Shown piece after piece: positions 12,535 through 26,100 of a stretch of DNA of 64,000 nt; position 1 is the stretch's first letter, and each line of letters begins with the position of its first letter. The notes beneath the pieces are model-generated. The model was given only the letters and a program-made list of their open reading frames with translations. It ran no database searches and was not told the origin of the DNA. Source of the stretch: Antedon bifida (Eukaryota > Echinodermata > Crinoidea > Comatulida > Antedonidae); assembly GCA_963402885.1 (NCBI GenBank), contig OY727094.1, positions 29,266,501 through 29,330,500 of the forward strand, in the 5' to 3' direction. The translations under genes and the position numbers were made by a program.

Positions 12535-14114
12535 ATAGGCCTACAATAATTAAGTAATATAGATGTCTCATTTTAGGTTTAGGGTGTCAAGCGCAATACC
12601 ACCAATTTCAGAAAGTGAAAATATTCTACATGCAGAGATTCGTTTGCAGATGTTTGCACGCTTTATATTTAGTCGTTGTTTCCGAATCAAACTCCCTATC
12701 AAGAAGCAATACAAACACTTTTGATAATAAAAAATAGAGCCGTTAGAATAGTAAATAGGCCTAATATTAGCACGATTTGAATATTTAAAACAATTAAATA
12801 GTAATACTTGTATAATGCATGTATTTGTTTTGCTTTGTTTTATTGCTATTGCTGTTTTCACATTTTTTCCACTTTCTCCTCTATTTCTCTATTTCAGAAA
12901 TTCGTTGGTGTGACCAGGGTCTAGGACAACTACCCCTTGGACAACTACCACCCGGACAACTACCACTCGGAAAATAACCCCCTGGACATACAATTACCCC
13001 CTAGGTCAACTACCCTCTAGGACAACTACCCCTAGGACAACTACCTTCTAGGACAACTACCTTCTAGGACAATTACCCCCTAGGACAATTACCCCCTAGG
13101 AAAACTACCCTCTAACTACCTACTAGGAAAATTACAATTGGCCCATAGGACAACTATATAGCTTTAACTTGAATCTCTCTCCCTATGTTTTGAAGTTCAG
13201 TAAGTTTTACAAGATCGTAATTTAATATAACCTAAGGTGTAGGTGTCATGATATAGGTGTGGTTGTTCAGAGGGTGCTGTTGTCCTAGGGGCATAGCAGT
13301 TGGACTAGAGGGTAGTTGTCCTAGGAGGGTAGTTGTCCTAGAGGGTAGTTGTCCTAGTGGGTAGTTGTCCTAAGGGGTAGTTGTCCTAGAGGGTAGTTGT
13401 CCTAAGGGGTAGTTGTCCTAGAGGGTAGTTGTCCGGGTGGGAGTTGTCCTAAGGGGGTAGTTGTCCTAGAGGGTAGTTATCCTAGGGGTAATTGTCCGGG
13501 TGGTAATTGTCCAGGGGATACGAAATACCCAACGTAAAACCACGTAGGTATAACATCTAATCTACAAAAAAAAATTGTATACCTCCATGGTAAAAAGTGA
13601 CAGGGCCTGGCAATAACCGATCCCCACCCTATATATTCCCCCACCCCACCCTCCATATTCCCCTACACCACTTGACAAATATAGGCCTACCATCGGTTAC
13701 GTTACATGCCACCCTTCCCCCACCTTTATTCAAATATTTAACCAACAGAAAAATAATAACGGGAGAAAAATGTCTTCTTCGTAGGTAAAGCGAAGCAGAA
13801 AACATGAATTATTCATTATTTATATTTGTCTATCTTATTGAATATGCATTAGGTGTGACATGTACGTTTCAAACCATTTTGAACATTTAATTGTAAATTC
13901 TTCCTTGTACACACGCCACAACTACATTCCAATCTCCAGTTTTCTCCAGTGTAAATCAGACAGTGGTATAAAAAAACTGATTTTTTGGCAGCTAGAGCTA
14001 GAATAAGCCATGCAGGTCTACAAACATCCTGTAGAAAATATTTTGTCTTTTAGTGTGGTTTAGGTTTTTCCATCACTGTATGCCTTTAATAACAACGCCA
14101 CAGATGTATGTACA
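12535..14114. other. Spacer between Roco A and Roco B
   Basis: The 3' end of Roco A (possible AATAAA near 12727), then the inverted minisatellite at 12919-13530, then the upstream region of Roco B. I see no convincing exon. Confidence 0.5.
12919..13530. repeat. Minisatellite in inverted orientation (hairpin-capable)
   Basis: The left arm (12919-13170) is many degenerate copies of a 15-17 base unit, CTAGGACAACTACCCC. The right arm (about 13260-13530) is the reverse complement repeated, GGGGTAGTTGTCCTAG. About 90 bases of unrelated DNA separate the arms. The arms could fold into a long imperfect hairpin. Confidence 0.9.
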
Positions 14115-17100
14115 ATGGCTGCATCAAAATACACTGCGTAAGTATAAACCTTTTACGACGCCTGGTAACAATTTATTCATGTATTATCATCGAGTATCTG
14201 CATTAATTGCATGTAGGTCAAAGGTTGACTGTCATTGCTAAATGTTATGAATTGTTTATGCCGTGTTGTATGATTATTTCTAAGAACATTTTTAAGGAAA
14301 AATATTTCGCATACGGCCTCAAATAGAGATGAGACTTTTAAGTAACAAAATGATGTCCGATAATCCATTTTTTAAATGTCTTCCGGATAAAAAATCCTGT
14401 GTTCGCCACTACTGAGAGGATGATTAAATACGACTTTACGTCGATCGGTAGCGGATCCAGGTGGGGTTCGGACGAACCCCCCGGCCCTCGAAATGAAAAA
14501 AAACCCCATTTAATTATGGCCGGACTAGCTCGATGCCAATTACATTAAGTTCTATTTTAAATATATATTTAGGCCATATAAACAATTATCTTTGTTCATA
14601 AAATAACAAGCTATGCCAATATCAAATGATTCCTTGCATCAGACGTGCACGTGACTATGACATGAAAATGAAACTCGCAGATCATTTTCCATTCTTTGTA
14701 AACCATATTATTTCCGCTTAAAGAGAATGTCTTATTAAAGGGCGAGTGGGTCGGTTTTAAAATACACTGTTTTATTTTTAACCGATGTAACAATTATGTA
14801 TCAAGTATAACATGCTTATAATCACACTAGCAAAATCCTATAGCGCAATTTTTAACACGGCTTAAAACCGTTTTTGTTTGGTCGATCATTTGATGATTTG
14901 TTTTGATACATTTAGTCTAAACATAAAACAAGAATTACTCACTCTGTAATGTATTTTGGTAAAGGAAATGGCCTATTAGAAGTGCTCTCAAGTGGTTACC
15001 GAATGTTTTACATCAATATCAATAGCAGTTTCAAACCATATTTAGGCCTACTATTTGGGCTAGTAGTCATAAAGGAATAGGCTTTATAGTAGGCTGTTCT
15101 ATCACCATGCATTCCCATGAAATAACGTTGATCGAGATGTCTGCATATTAATTAACCCAAATCCTCATATTTTGATCTGCCTTTATTTTTTTACTTGAAA
15201 CATAATAAATATAATTCAATTCAGTCCCCCTTATTATACATCAGAACCTAGTTGATAACATTAACATAAACAAATAAGCAACAAAACAAAAGACATCATC
15301 GGCACTTAAACAAAAATAAGTAGCTGTATAAATCCGACAATGTTTTGATCTGTGAGTCATATCCGGCTGTAAGTTTCATGTTCTAGAAAGATCACGTAGC
15401 ATTTTAAACATTTTTTAAAACCTAAATAATGTCCTAAGAAATGTTCAAAAGTACAGTTTGTGAGTCATTCTAAAAAAAAATACGCCCGGCCCCAAGCATA
15501 ATTTTTGGCCGTGTTTTGTGTGGTTTTCAATAGAATAGTTTTAATGTTACATTGTATATTTCTTTTTAATTACAGAGTGTATTTAGAATTTTATCCTTTC
15601 TTCTGATATTATCCAAAATAAATGTTAAATACATACAAATTAACTTCATTTTTTTAACGCAGTCAAGACGTGTATGATGAAGTATTATGTGCAAACTGGC
15701 AAGAAGTTGAACGAATTATAACAGCTCAACCAGAAATCCTTACTGAAAGATATGTATGTTTAGGCCTAGTTACGTTTAATAAAAAAATATTTTTTTTTAC
15801 GACGCCTTTCATCAGGAGAATAATGCGGAGCTTTCGATTTGCGACGACGGCGACCGATCGTAGCAATTCATTGTAATATTGTAGTTCATTGTGCGCATGC
15901 GGGGATATTTTCCCTCAACGCAGTTTTGATGGTTTCTACGTCCAGGCGACGTCCAACAACAAAACAGCGAGTCGACACCTGACCTAGATAGGTCGCCGGT
16001 TGTTACAAATGTGCTCCTAAAAGTAGGATAGGTGCGTATTTAGAACCGCCAACCACGAGGAGGGGAAGCGTATTTTAAAACGTTGTCTATAGTAAATCAT
16101 GAATGAATCATTGTAGGCCTAATGCAGCTAAAATGTTACTATGTTTAATTGTGCTCAATCAATGATCCCACACCTTTTCATAACAATAACAATATTAATG
16201 TCTAGATTGTTTTCCGTGCGCAATTTGGTAATAAAGTCACACTATTATTCAATTCTTGTTGGTGGAGTTCCACCGGCTTTTAATTAAATGAGACCAGGCC
16301 ACCGTGGTCATCTAGTAAAACAATTCGTCAAAATGTTATAGTGAAATATCATTAGAAAACCACCCTCTGAACGGTAAGCGATGGCATTGTAATTGCCACG
16401 AAACTATGCAAATAACTTTTTTTTCTTTTATTACCGGTGAATAGAACGGTGTGACGTCGCTACGTCACATTATCTACTTCTACCCATGTGAAGAGTTCAT
16501 ATTTAAGATTTTAACAAGCTCAACACCTCAAGAAGTTGAAGAACAAGACCAAGAGGGACAGGTAAGACACCCATGTTTTGACTTAATATTAGTAAAAAGA
16601 TAAATATTTTGTCATATGTGACGTTTCATATGATACGTATACTACTTTTGACAAAAATCGAACTTGTGGACTAACATAAAAAAGACAATAAATGCAGACT
16701 TGGGGCAAGTCTATTTCTGTTGTTGCTGGTGCTCACTTCTGAGGATGCCGTTACTGCTGGTATGCCGTCTCGTATTGGGGCTGCTACCAATGGTGATTCA
16801 GCTTCCGTCGCTATTCTTTCAACAGATTGTTCCACAGATTTCAATAAAACATAAGAATAATAAATCAAGAAATAAAATATATGTTTCTTGTAGGCCCTAT
16901 TTTGTATTTTTTACATTTTAAAAATGACATAGGAAGATTTGCTGACCTTTTTCTACGATTTATCGTTTTCGTTTTTCTTCTACAACATCGTGTTCCAAAA
17001 AAAAAAATCTGATTGGCTGTTCCTGTAAAAATGTCACCATTATTTGCACAATACCAAATGAAAAATTGTTATTACTCGACGTATGGGGCAGAAATCATGA

Positions 17101-20100
17101 ATAATTCATGAGATTAACCCGGAAAACTCAATTTCATAGAAAATATGAGGTTTGAAAGAATATCATTATTTTGCAGTTTTCTACTATACTTCATCCGTTG
17201 TCTGTGCGAGGATATTTTAAATCGATAGAGTATGTATTAGGTATATCATCGAAACGAGTAAATAGTCCAGACGAGGTAAGCACGGTAACATACAAACTAA
17301 TAATTATAATGAATCCTTTTTCAAACAGATTAATAATCACCCGAAAAATAAATGTTGTTCGTTGTGTTCCATTTCCTCCGAAAAACCCCTTTATCTACAA
17401 ATGTATCATTTCTACGTCTTCAAGAACCAAATATTCCAAACAATTTAGAGGTGAAAGACAGAGCCTTGAGAAATTACAAAATCTCTTCATATTAAGCTTT
17501 AATTATACTATCGTCATCTTCGATATAGTGTCATCTGCATATACTGACAAACAACTCTCATGATTATCACCATTATTATTAGAAATTATTCCGACGACAA
17601 ATAGCGTTGTCTGATATCACTATTTATACAGACTGTACATACTGTATTTAGAGGTGCCCATTATGAGAGTTCGCAATTACGTGCAATAAAATGTATTATA
17701 GTGTTACTGTTCCAAATATGTAAATTAATTTGTTACAGAACGGCAGTACACCACTTCATTGGTTATTACGGTCTAACTTACCTTTTACCAGGCATCGAGA
17801 CTCTGCTAAAGCTCTTTTAGATGCCGGAGCAGATGTTCATATTTACAACAATGTAATGTTTCTTTACTTCAGTTTACATAAAATTAGTATTATTTTGTTC
17901 TGAAATATATTGTTATTTATTCATTTTTATTATGTAATTGGTTTTTTTTTGTAATGAAGATGATTGTTAAGATGCATGATCATGATTGTGTATTGCAACA
18001 GTCTTCTTTTCGATGTTTAGTCTTCCTTTTAATTTCAGGAAGGTTCGACACCAGTGGACAAATACATTCAGAATGTGTGTAGAAAATACAACAATGAAAC
18101 TAAAGACAAGCAAAAAGAAGAGCTCTTACAACTCATGCAGAGTAAATAATACCATTTTTCCATAATCTGCACAATTAATATTTCATGCTTGCATTATTAA
18201 AAAAATATCAAACATTATCAAGCAAATGAAAGGAAACAACTATTGTTTTCTTCTTTCATCTAGGTTATGCAATTCCAGGAGTAATACTAGCTAGAGGGAA
18301 AGAGGCTGTTCGGGTGTTCAGAGAAGAGCTGGAGACTGGTCAAATAACAGTTAATCATGCACGCTTAATGATTACTGGTAAAGAAGGCGTTGGAAAGACA
18401 AGCTTAGTGAACACTCTTCTGGAAAAACCGTAAGTTCTGTCAACACTATCAAACTTTATGTGACAAAAAAATGTGATATGTCCATATATGGACATGATGA
18501 TGTCATATCACTACCATATTTAAGCATATCACTACCATATTTGGACACAGCACATTTTTTGACACATAAAGTTTGATAGTGTAGACAGAGTGTAGGAATG
18601 TTATTGCATGCAGGTTGTCCATATTGATGTGAGAAAGACAAGTTCTTGTTAAAACTAATGGGATGATCACATTTGGCGTGATTATATATTGATTAACGTG
18701 TTGATGCACTGGTTAATATTGACTAAATTAAGTTTTTTACGAATTTTAGGAGAACTCTTTTATTTATTTAATGTTATCACAGGTTCAATGAAACAGAGCG
18801 TTCAACAGATGGTATCGCATTGACGACTGCATTCCATGCTGACAGTGAAAAGAAATGGAAAGAACACAAGGACTTGGATGGTAAGTGGTACAATACATCT
18901 TTAACAGTTTATTATTATGTTATTCTTTCTTGTAAATGAATGACATCAAACTACTTTACAGAGTGTAAGAGACTTCAAGAAATATACGACGAGAAGTTGG
19001 AAGCCAATGTAGCAGACAAATTGAGACTGAAAGCAACCGAAACAGACCCATCAACAATGTCGGAGACTGTATCAACAATATCGGAGCTGGAGAGTCCATC
19101 ACCAGCTATAACCGAGGTAAAATTACGGAATTCTTTCTATTAAAAACATACTTCTGTGAGGGTGAGATACAACAAATATATATTGATCAAACAAAGCTTT
19201 AAATGCTCTGTTTAACCTGCAGCTGATTCACAATAAACATGTCAGTTATATTTCTTTTAATTTCCATTATCACAATTAGACAATATTGATTTCAATGAAA
19301 ATAAAATAGTATATACATTTATTATGTACGTATCGAAAAACAGGAAAAGGATACAGAAATAGAAAAAGATTTGGAACTGAAAACAAAAGTGACATCACAA
19401 CCAATCGCTGCTACAAACCAAGATGCAACATCAAAGGTAATTTAACGATATGATATTAACTAGATTGAAAGAACTGTGGTCCAGAGAAAAGTAAATACTT
19501 TAGAAAAATAACATACAGTATCGCATGGTTGTGTGTTATTGTAAAAGAATGATATTGGCAAAAAGATGATATTTCAAAGGTTTGTGAGAAGTATTCACGT
19601 ATTCTGATTATTTCTAACAGGTGTGAAAGGTCTTTAATTCATGTTATATAAATGAGAGTAACATTTAATATTTTAATTTCTAATTTCTATTCACAGAATA
19701 GCTCGTCAAAACAGCTTAGACTAAATAAAAACGAAGGTAGGCCTAATTGTAGTGAAAAAAATGTTTATGCTATTTAACCATGGACACAAACTAGCTATAA
19801 TTATATAGAATTTTATTATAAATAAAACTAGCTATATCTTAATTGCGAATAAAAAACCTGACGGTAATACTTGTCTGAGATAAAGATCACATGTTGATGT
19901 CCACTAGCTTTCAATTCAATATTTATGTAACTAGAAATTAATTTTTTCTAAGCAAATTTTGAAAATATTCCAGTTTTGTCTCATCCGCCGAGCCTTTAGG
20001 TGTTTTAGTGTTTTATTTAATAAATAACTACGATACGTTATGTTTTTCAGTTGAAGATAAACAGGTTTTGTTTGAGAAGGATTGTGTAATTAATGAATCA

Positions 20101-23100
20101 AATCAGAAACTTTCTTCCGAAATGCAAAAACGAATCATTAACAAGTTAAAGGGAGATACAAATATGTTTGGTGATGAAGACATTACATACATATGGGACT
20201 TTGCTGGCCAGCCGTTGTACTATATTACACACCGAGTAAGTAGGCCTGTATTGCAGCATATGATAGGATGGGAAGCTTTCGATTTGCGAAGACCAACCTA
20301 GGTCAGGTCAATCGATGTGTCGTCGGTTTTCTCCTTGATCTATAAACCATCAAACCTGTGTTAAGGTGGAGGCGAGGACACAGGTCCCAATATATGCGCA
20401 TGTGCACAATGAATTAATGACGTAGTTTGGTTGTCGGTCTCGGTCGTCGCAAATCGAGACGATCGACGACCGAACTACGTCATGTTGACCAGGTCCAGGA
20501 GTCGCAAATCGAAAGCTCCCTGTTATCATTAGGCCTACGTGTTACGTTTACGTAAAGCCTATGGCAAATAATGTAAAAAACTTCTCCTACTAAACCGACT
20601 ATCCTAAACCATAGCCAAGGCATATAGGTTTTACTTACATTTTGAATAAATAAACTGGACTGAGAGTTTAAACGTTGTTGTCTTATTAACTAGATATTTT
20701 TGACGAGTGAAGCAGTCTACGTGATAACATTTAATTTGAAGGAAAGAATGTATGATAAGGCTAATTCTATTGAGGCAAGATCATCCACGAAAGAGAAGAA
20801 GGTAAGAAAAGGTATTTTGTATTGGCGTATATATTATGATAGTTTTGTATCGCTGTTACCATAGAGTTAACTAAATTCAAATTTGAAAATACATTCCGGA
20901 GTTCTTTCAATAAAACACTGGACTGTTGTCATATCAGTTTCAGTGCGAAAGCGCGAATTGAACAATCAAAAGCGATAAGTTACTCGCTCGCGACTGTCGT
21001 TTGTGATTGGTCAATTGCGTTACGGTTACATTCATTGCGTCTTAATGGGAGCCAAGCTTTAGGCCTACTTAGTTTTTCATCCGTGAATCAATTAGGCTTA
21101 TGTTTGAATAGGCATACAGAGTGTATTAATGTCATCACACATTAAGAAAATACTATGATATATTTTTCTTAAGGGCCACCAAGATATGACGTGCAACATG
21201 ACAAATGTAGAAGTAATAAAGTACTGGATGAAGTTAATTTATACGTACGCAATCCCCGCTGGGGAGTCGCAGAAACAAGATAAAGACATGAAAGTCAAAA
21301 AACCACCAATTTTAGTAGTGGGAACACATAGCCGAAGTCTATCAGGAACCAGCGTAGAAAATGATAAATGGGTAAACCCAATAGTGTAAAAGACAGCAAT
21401 AAAGAAACGAACACATCTGCGCATGTGTATAATATTCCAAAATTGGAAGCGTACGGAATAAAAGGAAACCTACTGAGATGGATACATCAATTTTTGACAG
21501 GGAGGAGACAAAGAGTTAGAGTGGCCGCAGCATTTTCTGAATGGTCTACGGTTAAAAGTGGAGTCCCTCAAGGCAGCGTATTAGGCCCTTTATTATTTAT
21601 AATTTACATAAACGACCTACCTGATGCAGTTAAATCTAAAGTATGGATGTTTGCAGATGACACTAAGATGTTTAATGTAGTGCATGAAAACAGAAATGAT
21701 ACTGTTCAAAATGATCTCAAGGCATTATCCGATTGGTCTAAAAGATGGCAGCTGAAATTCAACATCAAAAAATGTAAAGTAATACATTATGGAAATTCAA
21801 ATCCACAAATGCAATTCACTATGCCAACAGAGGAAGGTGACGAGGATCTGCCAAATGCCAATACTGAAAAGGACCTTGGAGTCACTTTTGATCAGTCTTT
21901 AAAATTTTCACTACAAACGAATGAAGCTGTAAATAAAGCAAATAGACTCATTGGACTGGTAAGGCGATCTTTTGCTTACATGGATAAGGATATGTTCCTG
22001 CCCCTTTATAAAAGTATAATTCGACCTCATCTGGAATACGCAAGCTGTATATGGTACCCTCTCCTAAAAGGTGATTTGGATAAGCTTGAAAGAGTGCAGC
22101 GTAGGGCCACTAAAATTGTCAAAAAGTTACAAGATAAATCTTACGATCAGAGATTAAAAGAGCTTGGACTACCTACACTGAATTACAGAAGAAGAAGAGC
22201 GGACATTATACAAGTGTTTAAAATTATCAAGGGCTTAGATGATATTGAAGCCGAAATCTTTTTTGATTTTAGAGAGGACAGTAGAACAAGGGGCCATAAA
22301 TTCAAATTAAGAAAGCCAAGAGCCCGACTGAAAATCAGAAGCCACTCCTTTTCAAGTAGAATCGTCAACACATGGAACAATCTATACCACACTACAGTAC
22401 AAGCAGAAAACATAAATGCATTCAAAGATCAACTAAACAATGACAGAGCAATGGGAGATAAATTTTGCTACCAATTCTAGTAAATACAGAAGAAATGGAG
22501 GGCGTTTAAAAGGCATTTGCCTTAATCATGAGCCCGAATATTCAAGTAAGATTCAAGTAAGATAATCCCAGTACTCACGGTTCCAGAGTATGTAGGCTAC
22601 TTGAATTATACACATGCGCAGATGTGTTCGTTTCTTGATTGTTCCGTCTTTTGGAGTTTTTTTAACTTTTTATAAATGCGCAAATTATATCGGTGTTTGG
22701 TCGAATTAACGTTGGTCATTGTCTACCATAGCGGAATCAATGGTTTTTGCATTTCATAATCAGAGTATTTTATTTAGGTGGACATTTCACTAACGGTCGT
22801 CAATCGATTTGATATTTACAGCACATAATATTTATATTTGTGTATCACTATTAAGAATGAATTTTATTTGTAGATACAAGATCAGTTTGATACATTATTT
22901 CAAGAAATCGAAGATACGCCATATGAGTGTCACGTGATCAGAAAGTGTTACACAATCGACAACAAATATCCTTTGGAAAGTGACACTATGTTGAACAGCC
23001 TTAAACACGATGTCAGTGGTTTTTTGAAGACATTTCCTAAACAAATCCCACTCAAATGGCTTCAATTACAGCGTTGGATAAAAGAGATTGGAAAGACAAA

Positions 23101-26100
23101 AGTGCGCATTCCTTACCATGAGGTAGGCAACTAAGTTCATTTCAAAAACATTTATTTCTAGTATTAATGGTGTATAGAAAATAACAACAAAAAACAAACA
23201 AAAGAAATATACCATTAATAGAGGATTTTACAAGAAGTAAAACTTGTCACGTAAAACACATAGACAAAACAGAAAAACAAATATATACTATTTTAAGTTG
23301 ATGAGGGATGGGATGTGAAACTAAATATCTGTTATATTTGGCCTTGATGCATGCTATATTAGGCAGAATAATAATGCAATATTAGACAATTTAAAAACTA
23401 TCTGCTTAATAATATACTGAGTTGATGTATCAATTGTAGCTTGTTCGTTATAATTATTTAAAAAAAAGAATAACTTGTTCTCTAATACACTGTGCTGAGT
23501 ACAGGCTATTAAACAACATGCCAGTCCATACAAAAAAACTCCCTTTCGCAAAGCTACTTACTTAGGCCTACTTACGTTCCGCCGAATAGGCCTACTGTAG
23601 TCTTCTGACTTTTCCGCCTCGGCCGCTCTGCTTATTTCTGCTGTGAAATTTCTCAAAAGTGTTCTGTCAGATGCGATGTTCTTTAATTTCTGTAGGTCCG
23701 TTGCAGTTTTGAATTGTGTCGGTAGTGTGGTAGTTGGATCTGATAATATTAGTGCTTCAAGTCAAAGCTACTTCATTCGCAGTTATAGTTTTTTTAAATG
23801 TTAATAACCTTCATGTCAGGCTCCATCACAATAAATATATTATTTATATATGTTGTATTTGATAAGGTCTTCAAGGCTGCCGCTGAATACGGGATCACTC
23901 CGGAAAACCTTATCCACACTCTACAGTACATGCACGACATTGGAACGGTTTTATATTTTGCGAAACACCAACTGCTCAAAGACACGGTTATAACCAGCCC
24001 AAGAAAGTTGATTACCATATTGAAGAGAATAATAACATACGTTAAACCCGGTGATAAGGTATGACATGGAAACTGTTTAATATTGGTTATTTTGCATAGC
24101 TGTAAAATATCTGTATTTGAACAGACAATTATTTGAACAGCATTTTCTGTCAGTTAGCAATATTCACAACGAAAAACTATACAACTTACAAATCGCTTGT
24201 AATACAACAGATATCTATTAAATGTTACACTCATTTTTGTGTATACTTCTGTAGAGTGCAAAATTGGAGGGAAGACTGAAATTAATAAGTTCACTCTTCC
24301 CTGATACAAACAACCTCTGTTATTAACACAGGCGTATATTGTAACACGGTACATCAATATGATCTATGGTATAATACAATCCTTTTGAACATTTTTATGT
24401 AACCCTATCACTATAAGATACGCCGTGATCCAGAACATAAACATGCAAATTATACCTTCAATATTTATGCTAATTATAGTCTTCGGTATCCCAACAAGCT
24501 CTTATTAGACGTTTTAACAGAGGATATGTTTAGATGAAGCAGGTCTATGGTTTGTTTGAGTAATATTATTATCATTGAGTACAATCTTAATTTATTTCAT
24601 TTTAGTAGATGCAGTAGTTCACAAAATCAGATTTCTAGTTGAAACACAACTGTTTTCTTTCGTTTAGCTGCCTACCATGGTTAAACTATGGCGTACACTT
24701 GAAGATGAAGGTATTCTACATGAGGAGTTGGCCCGACATGTATGGCAAGAAGAACTGGAATCGGACGACTCAAACTTTGATGTGTTTCTAGAGCTTATGA
24801 AACAGTTCGGCCTATTGTGTGAGCAAGTTAAGGTATAGTATTAATATTTTAAAAGTCATTGGTCAGCAGATTTCTTCACAAATTAGGCCTATATTAGATA
24901 AAAATATTTAACAAAAATTATAATTAAGAAATAAATGTTATAATAATGATAATTGTTTAAATTATTTATTCATATAATTCTATTTTTCTGATAGAAACAC
25001 CATGAGACAAGTCGATCGTTTTTTGTACCATGTCGGTTAAATTACATGGAAAGGTGCATGCCAATTGAACGTGACCCAGATCATATGGTATCTGTCTACA
25101 TTGCATCGAATGACTTTCTTCCTGACAGCATCTTCCAACTCCTGGTCGTCAGTTTAATTGAAATGACACAAGAGAAAGAATGTACACATGCGCCTACACT
25201 GTTTAGCAACAAGATTACCGTTTGCTTAGAACATGATCATGATCTTAGCCTTGGTCAGGTCACTATAAGTAACAAGTCTGCTTTGAAGGTACCGTAGGCC
25301 TATACTGCATTCATATTTTTTCTTTCCCTGTAGGCCTATTGATAGAATTTCTCGACGATCACGATTAAACGACTAGGGAAAAGCAAGATATACTTACACT
25401 ATGACCCCTCACGATTCACAAAGAGGAGGCAATAAAAGATCATCATTATACAACCATCTGCACTCATGCCTACGTAGAAATAGTGTTGCAAAAGCATTGT
25501 AGATGGGTCGAAACGATGTGGACTTTTTCCCAACTCAATTGGAAAGTCACTTCCCAAAGCATCGTTGTTTAACTTGATTACCAAATAATATCGACACTGT
25601 GCTTCTAAGAAAATGTTGAGGCCACTCTGAACACTACTATTAAGTACTTATGTAATCTGTATTTTGTTATATACAGTTTCGATATATGTGTACATCGGTT
25701 AAAAAATCATTACAAAAAAATTCGAGTATAAATGACTATTAGTTAATACTGATTTGTGGAAAAATCTATCTTTTTTTTAAAATACCAGCTGGAGATATCA
25801 CGTGTGCCAGAAGTGTATGAGGATGGTACTGAAATGACATCTGGTCAGCCGTGCCCAGTGATCTGTATGCAGGTAATTTTTTTCTAAAATAGGCCTATAT
25901 ATAATAACCGTTGACTTGAAAGGTCTAGAGTTATGTAATAAGTATGTTTACTTTAAAAAAAACAGAATTAGTAAATCAAAACAATACATTTCTGAAGAAA
26001 ATGTCAGTCTCCCAAACTAGGTAACGTATCGCGTGATTAGGGACATGTGTTTTCTGGACCATTCGGACAAAAGTTCTCTCTGATTTCCCTGGGAAAATAA

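Noticed and set aside
18430..18782. Intron created by a MITE (introner)
   Set aside because: Roco A has an intron at the same position and phase without the MITE, so the intron is older.
22183..22425. Minus-strand open frame inside the LINE
   Set aside because: Antisense shadow of the reverse transcriptase frame.
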